A stretch of DNA of 64,000 nucleotides. Source: Conchocele bisecta. Taxonomy: Eukaryota > Mollusca > Bivalvia > Lucinida > Thyasiridae. The translations under genes were made by a program, and so were the position numbers. Shown piece after piece: positions 10,113 to 19,413 of this stretch (position 1 is its first letter; each line of letters starts with the position of its first letter). The stretch spans positions 4,610,036-4,674,035 of the forward strand of contig CM055267.1 in the NCBI GenBank assembly GCA_029237695.1, read 5' to 3'. Below the pieces are notes generated by a model, which searched no databases, had not been told where the DNA came from, and was given only the letters and a program-made list of their open reading frames with translations.

Positions 10113-11097
10113 ACAATGATGATAAACACCCATGTGAAGTATCAAGGTATTGGGTGAAGCAGTTGCAGAGATATAGTACACGAAAAAACTTCAACAAACA
10201 AATTCAAAGTAATTTGAACTTGACATAGGGCACAGGATCGCGCTTTCCGCAAGCAGGGACAATGATGATAAACACCCATGTGAAGTATCAAGATATTGGG
10301 TGAAGCAGTTGCAGAGATATAGTACACGAAAAAACTTTAACAAAAAAATTCAAAGTAATTTGACCTTGACATTGGGCACAGGATCGCGCTTTCCGCAAGC
10401 AGGTGCAAAGATGATGATAAACACCCATGTGAAGTATCAAGGTATTGGGTGAAGCAGTTGCAGAGATATAGTACACAAAAAAACTTTAACAAAAAAATTC
10501 AAAGTAATTTGACCTTGACATTGGGCACAGGATCGCGCTTTACGCAAGCAGGTGCGACAATGATGATAAGCACCCATGTGAAGTATCAAGGTATTGGGTG
10601 AAGCAGTTGCAGAGATATAGTACACGAAAAAACTTTAACAAAAAAATTCAAAGTAATTTGACCTTGACATTGGGTACAGGATCGCGCTTTCCGCAAGCAG
10701 GTGCGACAATGATGATAAACACCCATGTGAAGTATCAAGGTATTGGGTGAAGCAGTTGCAGAGATATAGTACACGGAAAAACTTTAACAAAAAAATTCAA
10801 AGTAATTTGACCTTGACATTGGGCAGAGGATCGCGCTTTCCGCAAGCAGGTGCGACAATGATGATAAACACCCATGTGAAGTATCAAGGTATTGGGTGAA
10901 GCAGTTGCAGATATATAGTACACGAAAACACTTTAACAAAAAAATTCAAAGTAATTTGACCTTGACATTGGGCACAGGGGCCGCACGGTTGGGGGTTAGA
11001 ATGAAAATATGGATGATGATAAACACCCATGTGAAGTTTCAAGGTAATGGGCGAAGCAGTTGCAGAGATATAGTATAACAAAAAAGTTTTTACCAAA
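10112..11097 (-). repeat. 149-bp tandem array, ~6.5 units, each with a head hairpin
   Basis: Units repeat every 149 bp (landmark CACCCATGTGAAGTATCAAG at 10127, then 146 and 149 bp steps). Each contains TTTCCGCAAGCAGG, which on the minus strand is the GCTTGCGGAAAGC head hairpin of the element family at 23511, 28311 and 36938. The reiterated ~62-codon minus-strand frames are repeat shadows. Confidence 0.9.
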
Positions 11098-11690
11098 AAA
11101 ACTCTAACCAGACGTACGTTAAAAAGTTAACGTTGAAAATGGCTAAGTCAATTACGTAGAAATAATAGGTGAAGGTAAAAAAATGGTCACATGTTGGATA
11201 GTTGTATGTGGTAGGCACCCCTTGGTTATGAAGCTGTGAAAGTTTGGTGGTCCTAGGTGGTACAGTACCAAAGAAATGGACTTAAACACGAAAACTTAAC
11301 ATTGTAAACGCGAAAACTTAACATTGAAAATGGCTAAGTCGACTGCGCGGAAAAAATGGGTCAAGTTAAAAAAAAAAAGTAACATGTTGGATAGTGATAT
11401 GTGGTGGGTACCCCTTGATTATGAAGCTGTGAAAGTTTGGTGGTCCTAGGTGGTACAGTACGAAAGAAATGGACTTAAACACGAAAACTTAACATTGTAA
11501 ACGCGAAAACTTAACATTGAAAATGGTTAAGTCGATTACGCGGAAAAAATGGGTGAAGTTAAAAAAAAAAGTAACATGTTGGATAGTGATATGTGGTGGG
11601 CACCCCTTGATTATGAAGCTGTGAAAGTTTGGTGGTCCTAGGTGGTACAGTAACAAAGAAATGGACTCAAACACGAAAACTTAACATTGA
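11098..11690. repeat. ~180-bp tandem repeat, ~3 units
   Basis: Landmarks AACATGTTGGATAGTGATAT and GGTGGTCCTAGGTGGTACAG occur three times about 180 bp apart. It is followed by GCCCGCC runs at 11700-11718 (complement of GGGCGGGC), which resemble the simple-repeat zone of the Helitron-like elements. Confidence 0.85.
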
Positions 11691-11754
11691 TTGTGGACGC
11701 CGCCCGCCCGCCCGCCCGGCTTTCGCCAATCCAATGGCCTGGATTTTTTTCCAA

Positions 11755-13951
11755 ACAAGAGGGCCATGATGGCCCTAATTCGCTCACCTGACTCCATGAA
11801 CACCAGAGGAGAATGTGACATTGAGTTCATGTGTTTTAAAAAAATTGTGCTATTTTTAGATGGCGGTCATCTTGGATTAAGCGATGACTCATTTTACAAA
11901 ATCTGAAAATGCTTCACCCAGCATCGGTCATGTGGTTCCTGAGAAAAAGTTGTTAAAAATCTTGAATAAATGGACCTTTTGGTGGCCATCATGGAAGACA
12001 TAATCATCCGATTCAGACAAATATTGCACCAGAGTGATCGCCTCATTGATACCTTCAATTTGATGACCATATTCAGTTAAAAATAAAATTTGACCCCACG
12101 GGCCACGCCCATTTTTGACCCCGGGGTCACCATTTTAATAACTTTCAAAGAGCAATGTACATCGATCATTCCTACCAAGTTTCGTCGAAATCCGGCTAGC
12201 GGTTCATGAGAAGAAGATTTTTTAAGAATTTATGCTATTTTTAGACAGCGGCCATCTTGGATTAGCGATGACCTCCATTTTAACAAATCTGAAAAGGCTT
12301 CACCCATGGACCATAACTTTTAAGTTTGGCTACCATGGGCCAAGCGGTTCATGTGAAGAAGAATTTTGAAATCTCTAATAAAAGAACGACCTTTTGACAT
12401 TTCGGCGGCCATCTTGGATGACATAACAATCCGATTTGGACAAAAAATGTACCAGAGTGATCGCCTCATTGATACCTTCGATTTGATATATAACAGGACC
12501 ATATTCGCTCAAAAATAAAATTTAACCCCACGGGCCACGCCCATTTTTGACCCCGGGGTCACCATTTTAACAACTTTGAAAGAGCATTGTACATCGATCA
12601 TTCCTACCAAGTTTCGTCGAAATCCGGCTAGCGGTTCATGAGAAGAAGATTTTTTAAGAATTTATGCTATATTTAGACGGCGGCCATCTTGGATTAGCGA
12701 TGACCTCCATTTTAACAAATCTGAAAAGGCTTCACACATGGACCATAACTTTTAAGTTTGGCTACCATGGGCCAAGCGGTTCATGTGAAGAAGAATTTTG
12801 AAATCTCTAATAAAAGAACGACCTTTTGACCTTTCGGCGGCCATCTTGGATGACATAACAATCCGATTTCGACAGAAAATGCACCAGAGTGATCGCCTCA
12901 TTGATACCTTCAATTTGATATATGACATGACCATATTCGCCCGATTTGACCCCACGGGCCACGCCCATTTTTGACCCCGGGTCACCATTTTAACAACTTT
13001 GAAAGAGCAATGTACATCGATCATTCCTACCAAGTTTCGTCGAAATCCGCTAGCGTTCATGAGAAGAAGATTTTAAGAATTTATGCTATTTTAGACGGCG
13101 GCCATCAATGGATACCTTCAATTTGATATATGACATGACCATATCTCGACCATATTCAAAAATAAAATTTGACCCCATGGGCCACGCCCATTTTTGACCC
13201 CGGGGTCACCATTTTAACAACTTTGAAAGAGCAATGTACATCGATCATTCCTACCAAGTTTCGTCGAAATCCGGCAAGCAGTTCATGAGAAGAAGATTTT
13301 TTAAGAATGTATGCTATTTTTAGACGGCGGCCATCTTAGATTAGCGATGACCTCCATTTTAACAAATCTGAAAAGGCTTCACCCATGGACCATAACTTTT
13401 AAGTTTGGCTACCATGGGCCAAGCGGTTCATGTGAAGAAGAATTTTGAAATCTCTAATAAAAGAACGACCTTTTGACCTTTCGGCGGCCATCTTGGATGA
13501 CATAACAATCCGATTTCGAAAAAAAAATGCACCAGAGTGATCGCCTCATTGATACCTTCAATTTGATATATGAAATGACCATATTCAGTCAAAAATAAAA
13601 TTTGACCCCACGGGCCACACCCATTTTTGACCCCAGGGTCACCATTTTAACAACTTTGAAAGAGCAATGTACATCGATCATTCCTACCAAGTTTTGTCGA
13701 AATCCGGTTGGCGGTTCTTGAGAAGAAGATTTTTTAAGAATTTGTGCTATTTTTAGACGGCGGCCATCTTGGATTACGTAATGACGTCATTTTAACAATT
13801 TTGTAATCCCCCTACCTAAGGACCATGACCATGAAGTTTGGTGACTATAGACCCAATGGTTACCGAGGAGAAGACGTTTGAAAATGTTCACGGACGACGC
13901 CGGACACATTGCGGTAACAATAGCTCACATGAGCTTTGCTCAGATGAGCTA
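11755..13951 (-). mobile_element. Hairpin-ended element with ~420-bp core monomers (TAGCTCA family)
   Basis: On the minus strand it starts TTAGCTCATCTGAGCAAAGC with TGTGAGCTATTGTTA, continues through ~420-bp units containing CCAAGATGGCCGCC, and ends with the hairpin AGGGCCATCATGGCCCTCTT. The copy at 43589-45446 has the same two ends in plus orientation. Four to five monomers are present, one internally deleted at about 13080-13130. No coding capacity is recognised. It may belong to the same Helentron-like class, but its 3' end is CTCTTG rather than CTAG. Confidence 0.75.
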
Positions 13952-16430
13952 AAAACCTGGCTAAAAATGCTATACACTATGCAAATAATTTCTATATTAC
14001 ATGTGCTAGCATAACAGCTTAATTGTATGTCATTTTATAATAGCTGCAATGCAAACGCCGCGAATCCATTATCTGGAAGCCTCTTATGAGGTGATTTGCA
14101 TATATTATAAAATTCTATACAGTATGCAAATACTACAACGACATATTGATCACAATGACGTCAGGGTGTCCGTTAATTTGCGTTAAAGTTTTCAAATACC
14201 TAATATCTCTATAACCGTAAGTCGGATTTGCTGAAAACACTTAATCCGATTTACTTCACACTTCAAATAATTATTTATCATCATCCATATTTTCATTCTA
14301 TATGCCACCCATGCGGCCCACATGCCATGGAACTCGGATACGTTTGTCAACTATTTCGATTTTATTGCCGCATTGGTCAAGCAGAGCGGTCCGCTGGTCT
14401 TACTGCAGAGCGCAGCGTAAAGCGGTCATTCTTTCGCAGTTTACAGAAAAAAAGGAGCGTAAATTGCAATTAAAAGCGGAGCGCAGCGCTAACTGCGCTA
14501 TAAGTATTGCAATTCCGCAACCAACTCTTTGGACCGCAGTCACATGATTGCAGTCCGATTGCGGTCCAATTGCAATTAATGGGAACGCGAATTGCAATCC
14601 TGCACTCCAGGAATTGCAATTCGCCTGGTAAGAGAACCGCAGGCCACTCTGTATTGTATAAAAAAATACAATTTCAATCGTATACTTCGTCCCGTCTCTC
14701 TTTCGTTACATTCCGTTAGTGTCAGTAAGATACCCAACATTATTATGTCGATATAAACATGGATGACGTCGACAGTGACACTGGAATGGAAGAATTGTCA
14801 GGATAAATCATACCAACCTGTAACCGAAATAAGTTGAAAACAGGTAAGTCATATTTTTGTTTGCATGCTGTCATCGAAAGTCAACATATCTTTATCATAT
14901 AAATTTGAAACACAATATTTAATCATTATAATATACCATGACTAAGATACTTTATTATTATTATACCATGCCCAAGAAACTCTATTATTATTGTCTATTA
15001 TTTGTGAGGAACTGACTTTTAGTACTGTCCATTATTAACTGCAAGTGTTTTCCGGTAAATTTCACAGACGAGTCGCTTGGAATTTGGAATTAAATACCAA
15101 ACAATATGATCCAAACACATTTTATTTCTCACAAATAGTTTGTAATTAGTGCATATATATCTCATAATGTAGTAAACAAACCATTTATCACACAACAAAC
15201 ACATATTTATGTTATTATATAGTGATTTACAGGGGTTTCCGGTATTTCGGTGGTTTTCGGTAAATAAGAGGTTTCCGGTAATTCCAGTGACCCTTGTTTT
15301 GATATGTGGGACAATGACAGAAGTGTTCCAAAAAAATGTAATTTTTTTCAAAATTCATTTGACCATAACTTCCTTAGGAATTGATGGATTTCATCCAAAT
15401 AAAAACCATTGTATTGCATTTAAAAATACCTTTAAAAGGATATATAACAATCCATATTCCATTAAACGGACGGCCTCTGATTCTGTTGGAGATTCTTTCG
15501 TACACGCAACTTTGGCTTTGGATGGGGTAATCAAAACGCGAATAACTGAATAAATGCTGGAAACAGCGATTTCCTTAATTAATTTAACTATTTTCTGGCA
15601 TTATTAACAACTAAATTCCGGCAGTTAGATCAAGTTTAAGTTCATATTCATGAAATTTGTTTATTTATTGAAAATTCTCTTTAGTTTATTTGTCGCTGGA
15701 CTAATTCTAACAGTAATATTTATGATGACGAAAATGATGATTTACAGAGCGGGATTAGGGAATTTTCCCCCAAACAAATATGCAAATATGGCCGACTTGG
15801 TCACGTGATGTTAGTGCGACGTCACGCCGACTTCCAGAATACATTTAATCGATGTTTATTGTGTTTGTGCGAATCGGAAAAGAGAGGGCTCTTTCTATAA
15901 TAGCCATATTCTTTACCACCTTTCTATAAATAGAAGATGGTACTCTGTACGAGACCAAGTGGGTGGGGTAATGGGACTTTTTTAATAGGCATTTGTTGGT
16001 GTCATAGGTCCGAGTCTTCCACCTGTGCCCACAACAGTAGGGTTAGTCCCCCACTTGACATATTGTAAAATAGACAGAATTTTTTTGGAAGTGCTGTCAG
16101 AACGAAAGAAAATCGTTCTAAGTAATGAAACGTCGAAAACACATGATATGATGTCGGTTTACAAAAATAGGTCTCGAACAATAATATCACAACATTTTTC
16201 AGAAAAATAATCAGAAGAAAGTATGATACAACATATATACGTCTACATATCAAAGACAAACAAGTTAATTTTGAAGGATCACAAAATAACAGATGGATTT
16301 TAATTTCATATTTTCTGTTTACCTTCTTGTCTATGGCAGTTAACGTTGAAAGGAAGTAGAACGTTTGTGAACTAAAATAGGCCACTAAAATACGTAAAGA
16401 ACGGGTGGGTATAACGGTACCAGTAGCCTA
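13952..16430. other. Intergenic repeats, no gene recognised
   Basis: Contains a segment shared with 9805-9870 (CATTATCTGGAAGCCTCTTA at 14069), a core fragment of the GCTTGCGG family at 14165-14320, a region rich in ATTGCAATT and GCAGAGCGCAG motifs at 14370-14640, and the inverted dispersed repeat at 15110-15300. From 15300 to 16430 I see no gene, although the sequence is not obviously repetitive. Confidence 0.5.
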
Positions 16431-16436
16431 TTTCAC

Positions 16437-16695
16437 AATCATTACAAAGTATACTTATCTAGCAAAGTATACTTTGAGGGAGACATTTTCAATTTAAGGA
16501 TAAATTTATTAATTTTTATTATACTGAATTTATTACATTATCACAGCCAAAAATTTGGCTGTGATAATGTAATAAATTAAGTATAATACGTATGCATACT
16601 TTTAATCATCAAATATATGCAGTCGTTAGTTCTATTTGAAATAATACATTTTGGGAGAAATAAATGATTACTCCCTCAAAGTATACTTACGGATA
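16437..16695. mobile_element. Foldback/MITE-like element
   Basis: Outer inverted ends CAAAGTATACTTTGAGGGAG and CTCCCTCAAAGTATACTT enclose a perfect hairpin at about 16528-16578 (TTACATTATCACAGCCAAA and its complement around a short loop). No coding capacity. Class not assigned. Confidence 0.7.
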
Positions 16696-16732
16696 GGTAT
16701 ATTTTGTAATTTTGATGAAATCGGCGACTGGT

Positions 16733-16882
16733 CAATTCGTACCCATACCATTTCATAACAATACCATTTCGTACCCGGTTCGGTAAGTCAATTCGTACCC
16801 ATAGTCAATTCATACCCAGGTTGGTAATTTCGTACCCAGTTTGGTCAATTCGTACCCATAGTCAATTCGTAGCCATACTTTA
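16733..16882. repeat. Tandem GTCAATTCGTACCCATA repeats
   Basis: Degenerate 17-25 bp units built on (G)TCAATTCGTACCCA recur seven or more times. The organisation resembles the tandem terminal repeats of the element at 19414-22155, so this may be one end of an element truncated by, or joined to, the LINE fragment that follows. Confidence 0.7.
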
Positions 16883-17209
16883 TAGTTTAACAGGAATTGA
16901 GAAGTCAACTTCAGAAAGAACAAGAGGACACAAATACAAGATAGTGAAGAAAAATTGTAGAAAATATAGTTTCACACAGCGAGTAGTTGAAGTATGGAAT
17001 AATCTGCCAGAGCAAGTTGTGTCAGCCAAACATGTCAAACAATTTGAAATTAGACTGGACAAATTATGGGAAAATCAGGTCATGAAATTTGACTTCAATG
17101 CAAATTATCAATTCAAACCGGCAAGCGGAAGTGAGATAATAGTAGAAGAAAGTAATGAAGACGATGTGGACATAGTGGTACTACATGCCACCGTCCACAG
17201 AAGAACATA
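16883..17209 (+). pseudogene. 3' fragment of a non-LTR retrotransposon reverse transcriptase
   Basis: The frame encodes a typical end of a CR1/jockey-like ORF2: RTRGHKYKIVKKNCRKYSF, then QRVVEVWNNLPEQVVSAKHV and FEIRLDKLWENQ, ending at a stop at 17208. The W-N-x-L-P motif followed by a short helical tail is common at the C-terminus of animal LINEs. The polymerase domain is missing, so this is a 5'-truncated copy. Family level is inferred from memory. Confidence 0.7.
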
Positions 17210-17535
17210 ACGTAACAATAAGTAATAGAACTGCACCGTATGATAGTTTTCTTCATCAAATATGCAGAAATAATGTAGGAAATGTAAATTAAGTGACTTT
17301 TGATTTTGTTCAGTCCTTTATAATACAAACTTAATGGGTTGCAAATGAATTGATTTTAAGTTATGCTAAGTTTGATTAATATAATGTATGTACATAGTTA
17401 CATGCAAATAGATAAGAATATGAAAATAACAAAGTTTATAGGTTTTTTATTATTATTTATAATATCATACTAGTGAACACGATTCATATGCCAGATAGAA
17501 CACAATGTGGCATTTAACAAAACATATACATATAC

Positions 17536-17729
17536 TGCAGTAAAGAGAACACAAATTGGAAACTTTCCTAGTCAATATTGATTATCCAGAGCATAAAATG
17601 GATCGCCTACAGTGATCACAACGATGAATTGATCATATTCAGTACCTAGTGCGCCCAACTTGTGTGATCACTGTATGCGATCCGTTTTACGCTCGGGATA
17701 TAGGAAATTGTGTTCTCTTTACTGCAGTT
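17536..17729. mobile_element. Short inverted-repeat element
   Basis: CTGCAGTAAAGAGAACACAA at 17536 is mirrored by TTGTGTTCTCTTTACTGCAG ending at 17729. A second inner pair (GGATCGCCTACAGTGATCAC and its near complement) forms most of the interior. It is about 194 bp and non-coding. Confidence 0.75.
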
Positions 17730-17734
17730 TTTGA

Positions 17735-18125
17735 AATAATTAGGAAATCTCCTAATTATGAGATACTACCTTACAATTAGGAGATACTAAGTCATAATTA
17801 GGAATTTGGACTTAGTATCTCCTATATTATAACCCCTAATTAGGAGATACTAACTCCTAATTGTGAGATAACTTAGTTAGGGTTAGGGTTATCTCCTAAT
17901 TAGGAGTTAGTATCTCCTGATTATGACTTAATATCTCCTAATTATTCGTTGGTATATCCTAATTAGGAGTTAGTATCTCCTTATTAGTACTTACTGCCTC
18001 TTAATTAGGAGTTATTTGTCTCCAAATTAAGAGTTAGTATTTGCTAATTGGGACATAGCATCTCCTAATTAGTCTAGGACTTACTATTTTCTAATTATGA
18101 GTTAGCGTCTAACTAGGAGATAAAA
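17735..18125. repeat. ~20-bp AT-rich tandem repeat (CTCCTAATTAGGAG)
   Basis: About eighteen degenerate units of CTCCTAATTAGGAGTTAGTA, each itself palindromic, with one TTAGGGTTAGGGTT slip near 17876. It ends roughly 450 bp before the ZSWIM8 start codon and could affect local chromatin, but nothing shows this. Confidence 0.85.
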
Positions 18126-18129
18126 CTAG

Positions 18130-18569
18130 TTCAGCATCGGCACTAGGACTGTCCCATATTCACCTCCTACTACAAACGTTACAATTTATGTTTTACGGTA
18201 CTTTACGTGTTTTATGTACACCGTAATGGCACGAGATTTGATCCAAATCGGGCACCTGCGTGATGTCCGCTTTGACCAATTTACGGATTTATCCGATGTT
18301 TGCCGAGTGTGTTTGTTATTGTTTGTCGATCAGCATGAATTTTCAACAAAAGACTTCAAAATTTCGCAAAATTATCGCCCATTTGTAAACGGTTCAATTG
18401 AAATTTATGATAGTGATGTGTCCTGTAGTTTCATAAACAAATTGGCTTTCTGGGTGTGCGGAAATGGTCCTATATTTCTCGTAAATTTGTGGAAATTTCG
18501 TCCGTCTGCTGTGGCCACTTTTCGGCCAGTCGCTGAAAGTCCAGCTGTTTTCGACAGTGGCAGCTCGTT
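18130..18569 (+). promoter_or_regulatory. Probable 5' UTR/promoter region of ZSWIM8
   Basis: Non-repetitive stretch immediately upstream of the ZSWIM8 ATG. I see no convincing TATA box or start site; the call rests on position only. A 149-codon open frame from 18214 overlaps exon 1 in another frame and has no recognisable product; if transcribed, its ATG would act as an upstream start. Confidence 0.35.
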
Positions 18570-18756
18570 ATGGATTTCATGTTTGACTGGGACAATGACG
18601 GTGACAGATTTTCCTTTGACGACAGTGAGCGTTTTGAGGAGGAGTCTATGTGCTCCTGGCTGAGTGAACCTGAAAGCTTGAACAACAATTGGCGGGGCTG
18701 GAAACGTCAAAATGGTGGCCAGACGAGCCCTGTTTATGCAAAAACTCAATCACAAG
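18570..18756 (+). CDS. ZSWIM8: ZSWIM8 exon 1 (start codon)
   Basis: Encodes residues 1-62 plus one base. It opens MDFMFDWDNDGDRFSFDDSE and continues RFEEESMCSWLSEPESL, NNNWRGWKRQ, matching the acidic N-terminus of vertebrate ZSWIM8. The donor is TCACAAG then GTGATA at 18756/18757; the leftover G joins AA of exon 2 to give Glu. ZSWIM8 is the substrate receptor of a cullin-RING E3 ubiquitin ligase that recognises Argonaute in target-directed microRNA decay; the worm orthologue EBAX-1 also acts in protein quality control. The start is chosen because the family N-terminus begins exactly here. Confidence 0.93.
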
Positions 18757-18797
18757 GTGATAATGTGTTTCATAATGTTATCACATTGATAGTGTAA

Positions 18798-18960
18798 TTC
18801 ATAGCCGAATGGTGAAACTGATGATCTTATGTTCGTGGGTTCGAACCTCGCCCATTGTGTGCGTTGTGCTCTTGCGCAAGACATAGATTTGTAACAGGGC
18901 GAGAACAATGAGGTCCGGTCTGGGGTTTGAACCCTTGGTAATTCTTGAAGTCGCAGTGAC
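18798..18960 (+). mobile_element. tRNA-headed SINE
   Basis: A-box TAGCCGAATGG and B-box GGTTCGAACCT are about 40 bp apart, followed by GTTGTGCTCTTGCGCAAGAC, a body related to that of the SINE at 19100-19260. It lies about 40 bp into intron 1. The absence of a closed acceptor stem and the SINE body rule out a tRNA gene. Confidence 0.65.
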
Positions 18961-19099
18961 GTAAATGGGTTACAAATTTTGGCCATCGTAACTTGGGGAA
19001 ACTCTTTCTTTATATACTGAACACTTGGTGACTCCCTTTCAGGGATTATGTGCAGGATCATATTTTATTTATGTAGCATACAAACAAATACAATCAACT

Positions 19100-19262
19100 T
19101 TTTCCCGGTAACCGCTACCCATTTACAGCTGGGTGGACTGAAGCAGTGTGGATAAAGTGTCTTGCTCAAGGACACAACGCATTGCCACTGGCGAGGCTCG
19201 AACCCACGACCGTATGATCAGCAGTCCGACACTTTAGACCACTCGGCCACGCGCTCCACTCG
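19100..19262 (-). mobile_element. tRNA-headed SINE, minus strand
   Basis: Minus strand: A-box TGGCCGAGTGG, B-box GGTTCGAGCCT, then GTTGTGTCCTTGAGCAAGAC and ACCCAGCTGTAAATGGGTA. The Ser/Leu-tRNA-like head with a shared central body is characteristic of the SINEs widespread in molluscs (V-SINE/Meta-type families are candidates). Confidence 0.75.
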
Positions 19263-19413
19263 ATATATTTCACTCTATGATACATCATAGTTACAACAGA
19301 AAATGTTTTTTTATTTTTTACCTGCATTGGCATCAAATTCAGGCATGACGTGAAGTGCCGATTGATGGGCACCAGTAACAAAATCATTACCACATTAAGG
19401 GCTCCAGATAAGG

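Noticed and set aside
17870..17895. Telomere repeat (TTAGGGTTAGGG), also at 38610
   Set aside because: Only two or three units inside other repeats; no terminal array.
18214..18663. 149-codon gene overlapping ZSWIM8 exon 1
   Set aside because: Different frame from the conserved N-terminus, no recognisable product; kept only as a possible upstream frame.
18798..19262. Functional tRNA genes
   Set aside because: A and B boxes are present but acceptor and anticodon stems do not close, and SINE bodies follow.
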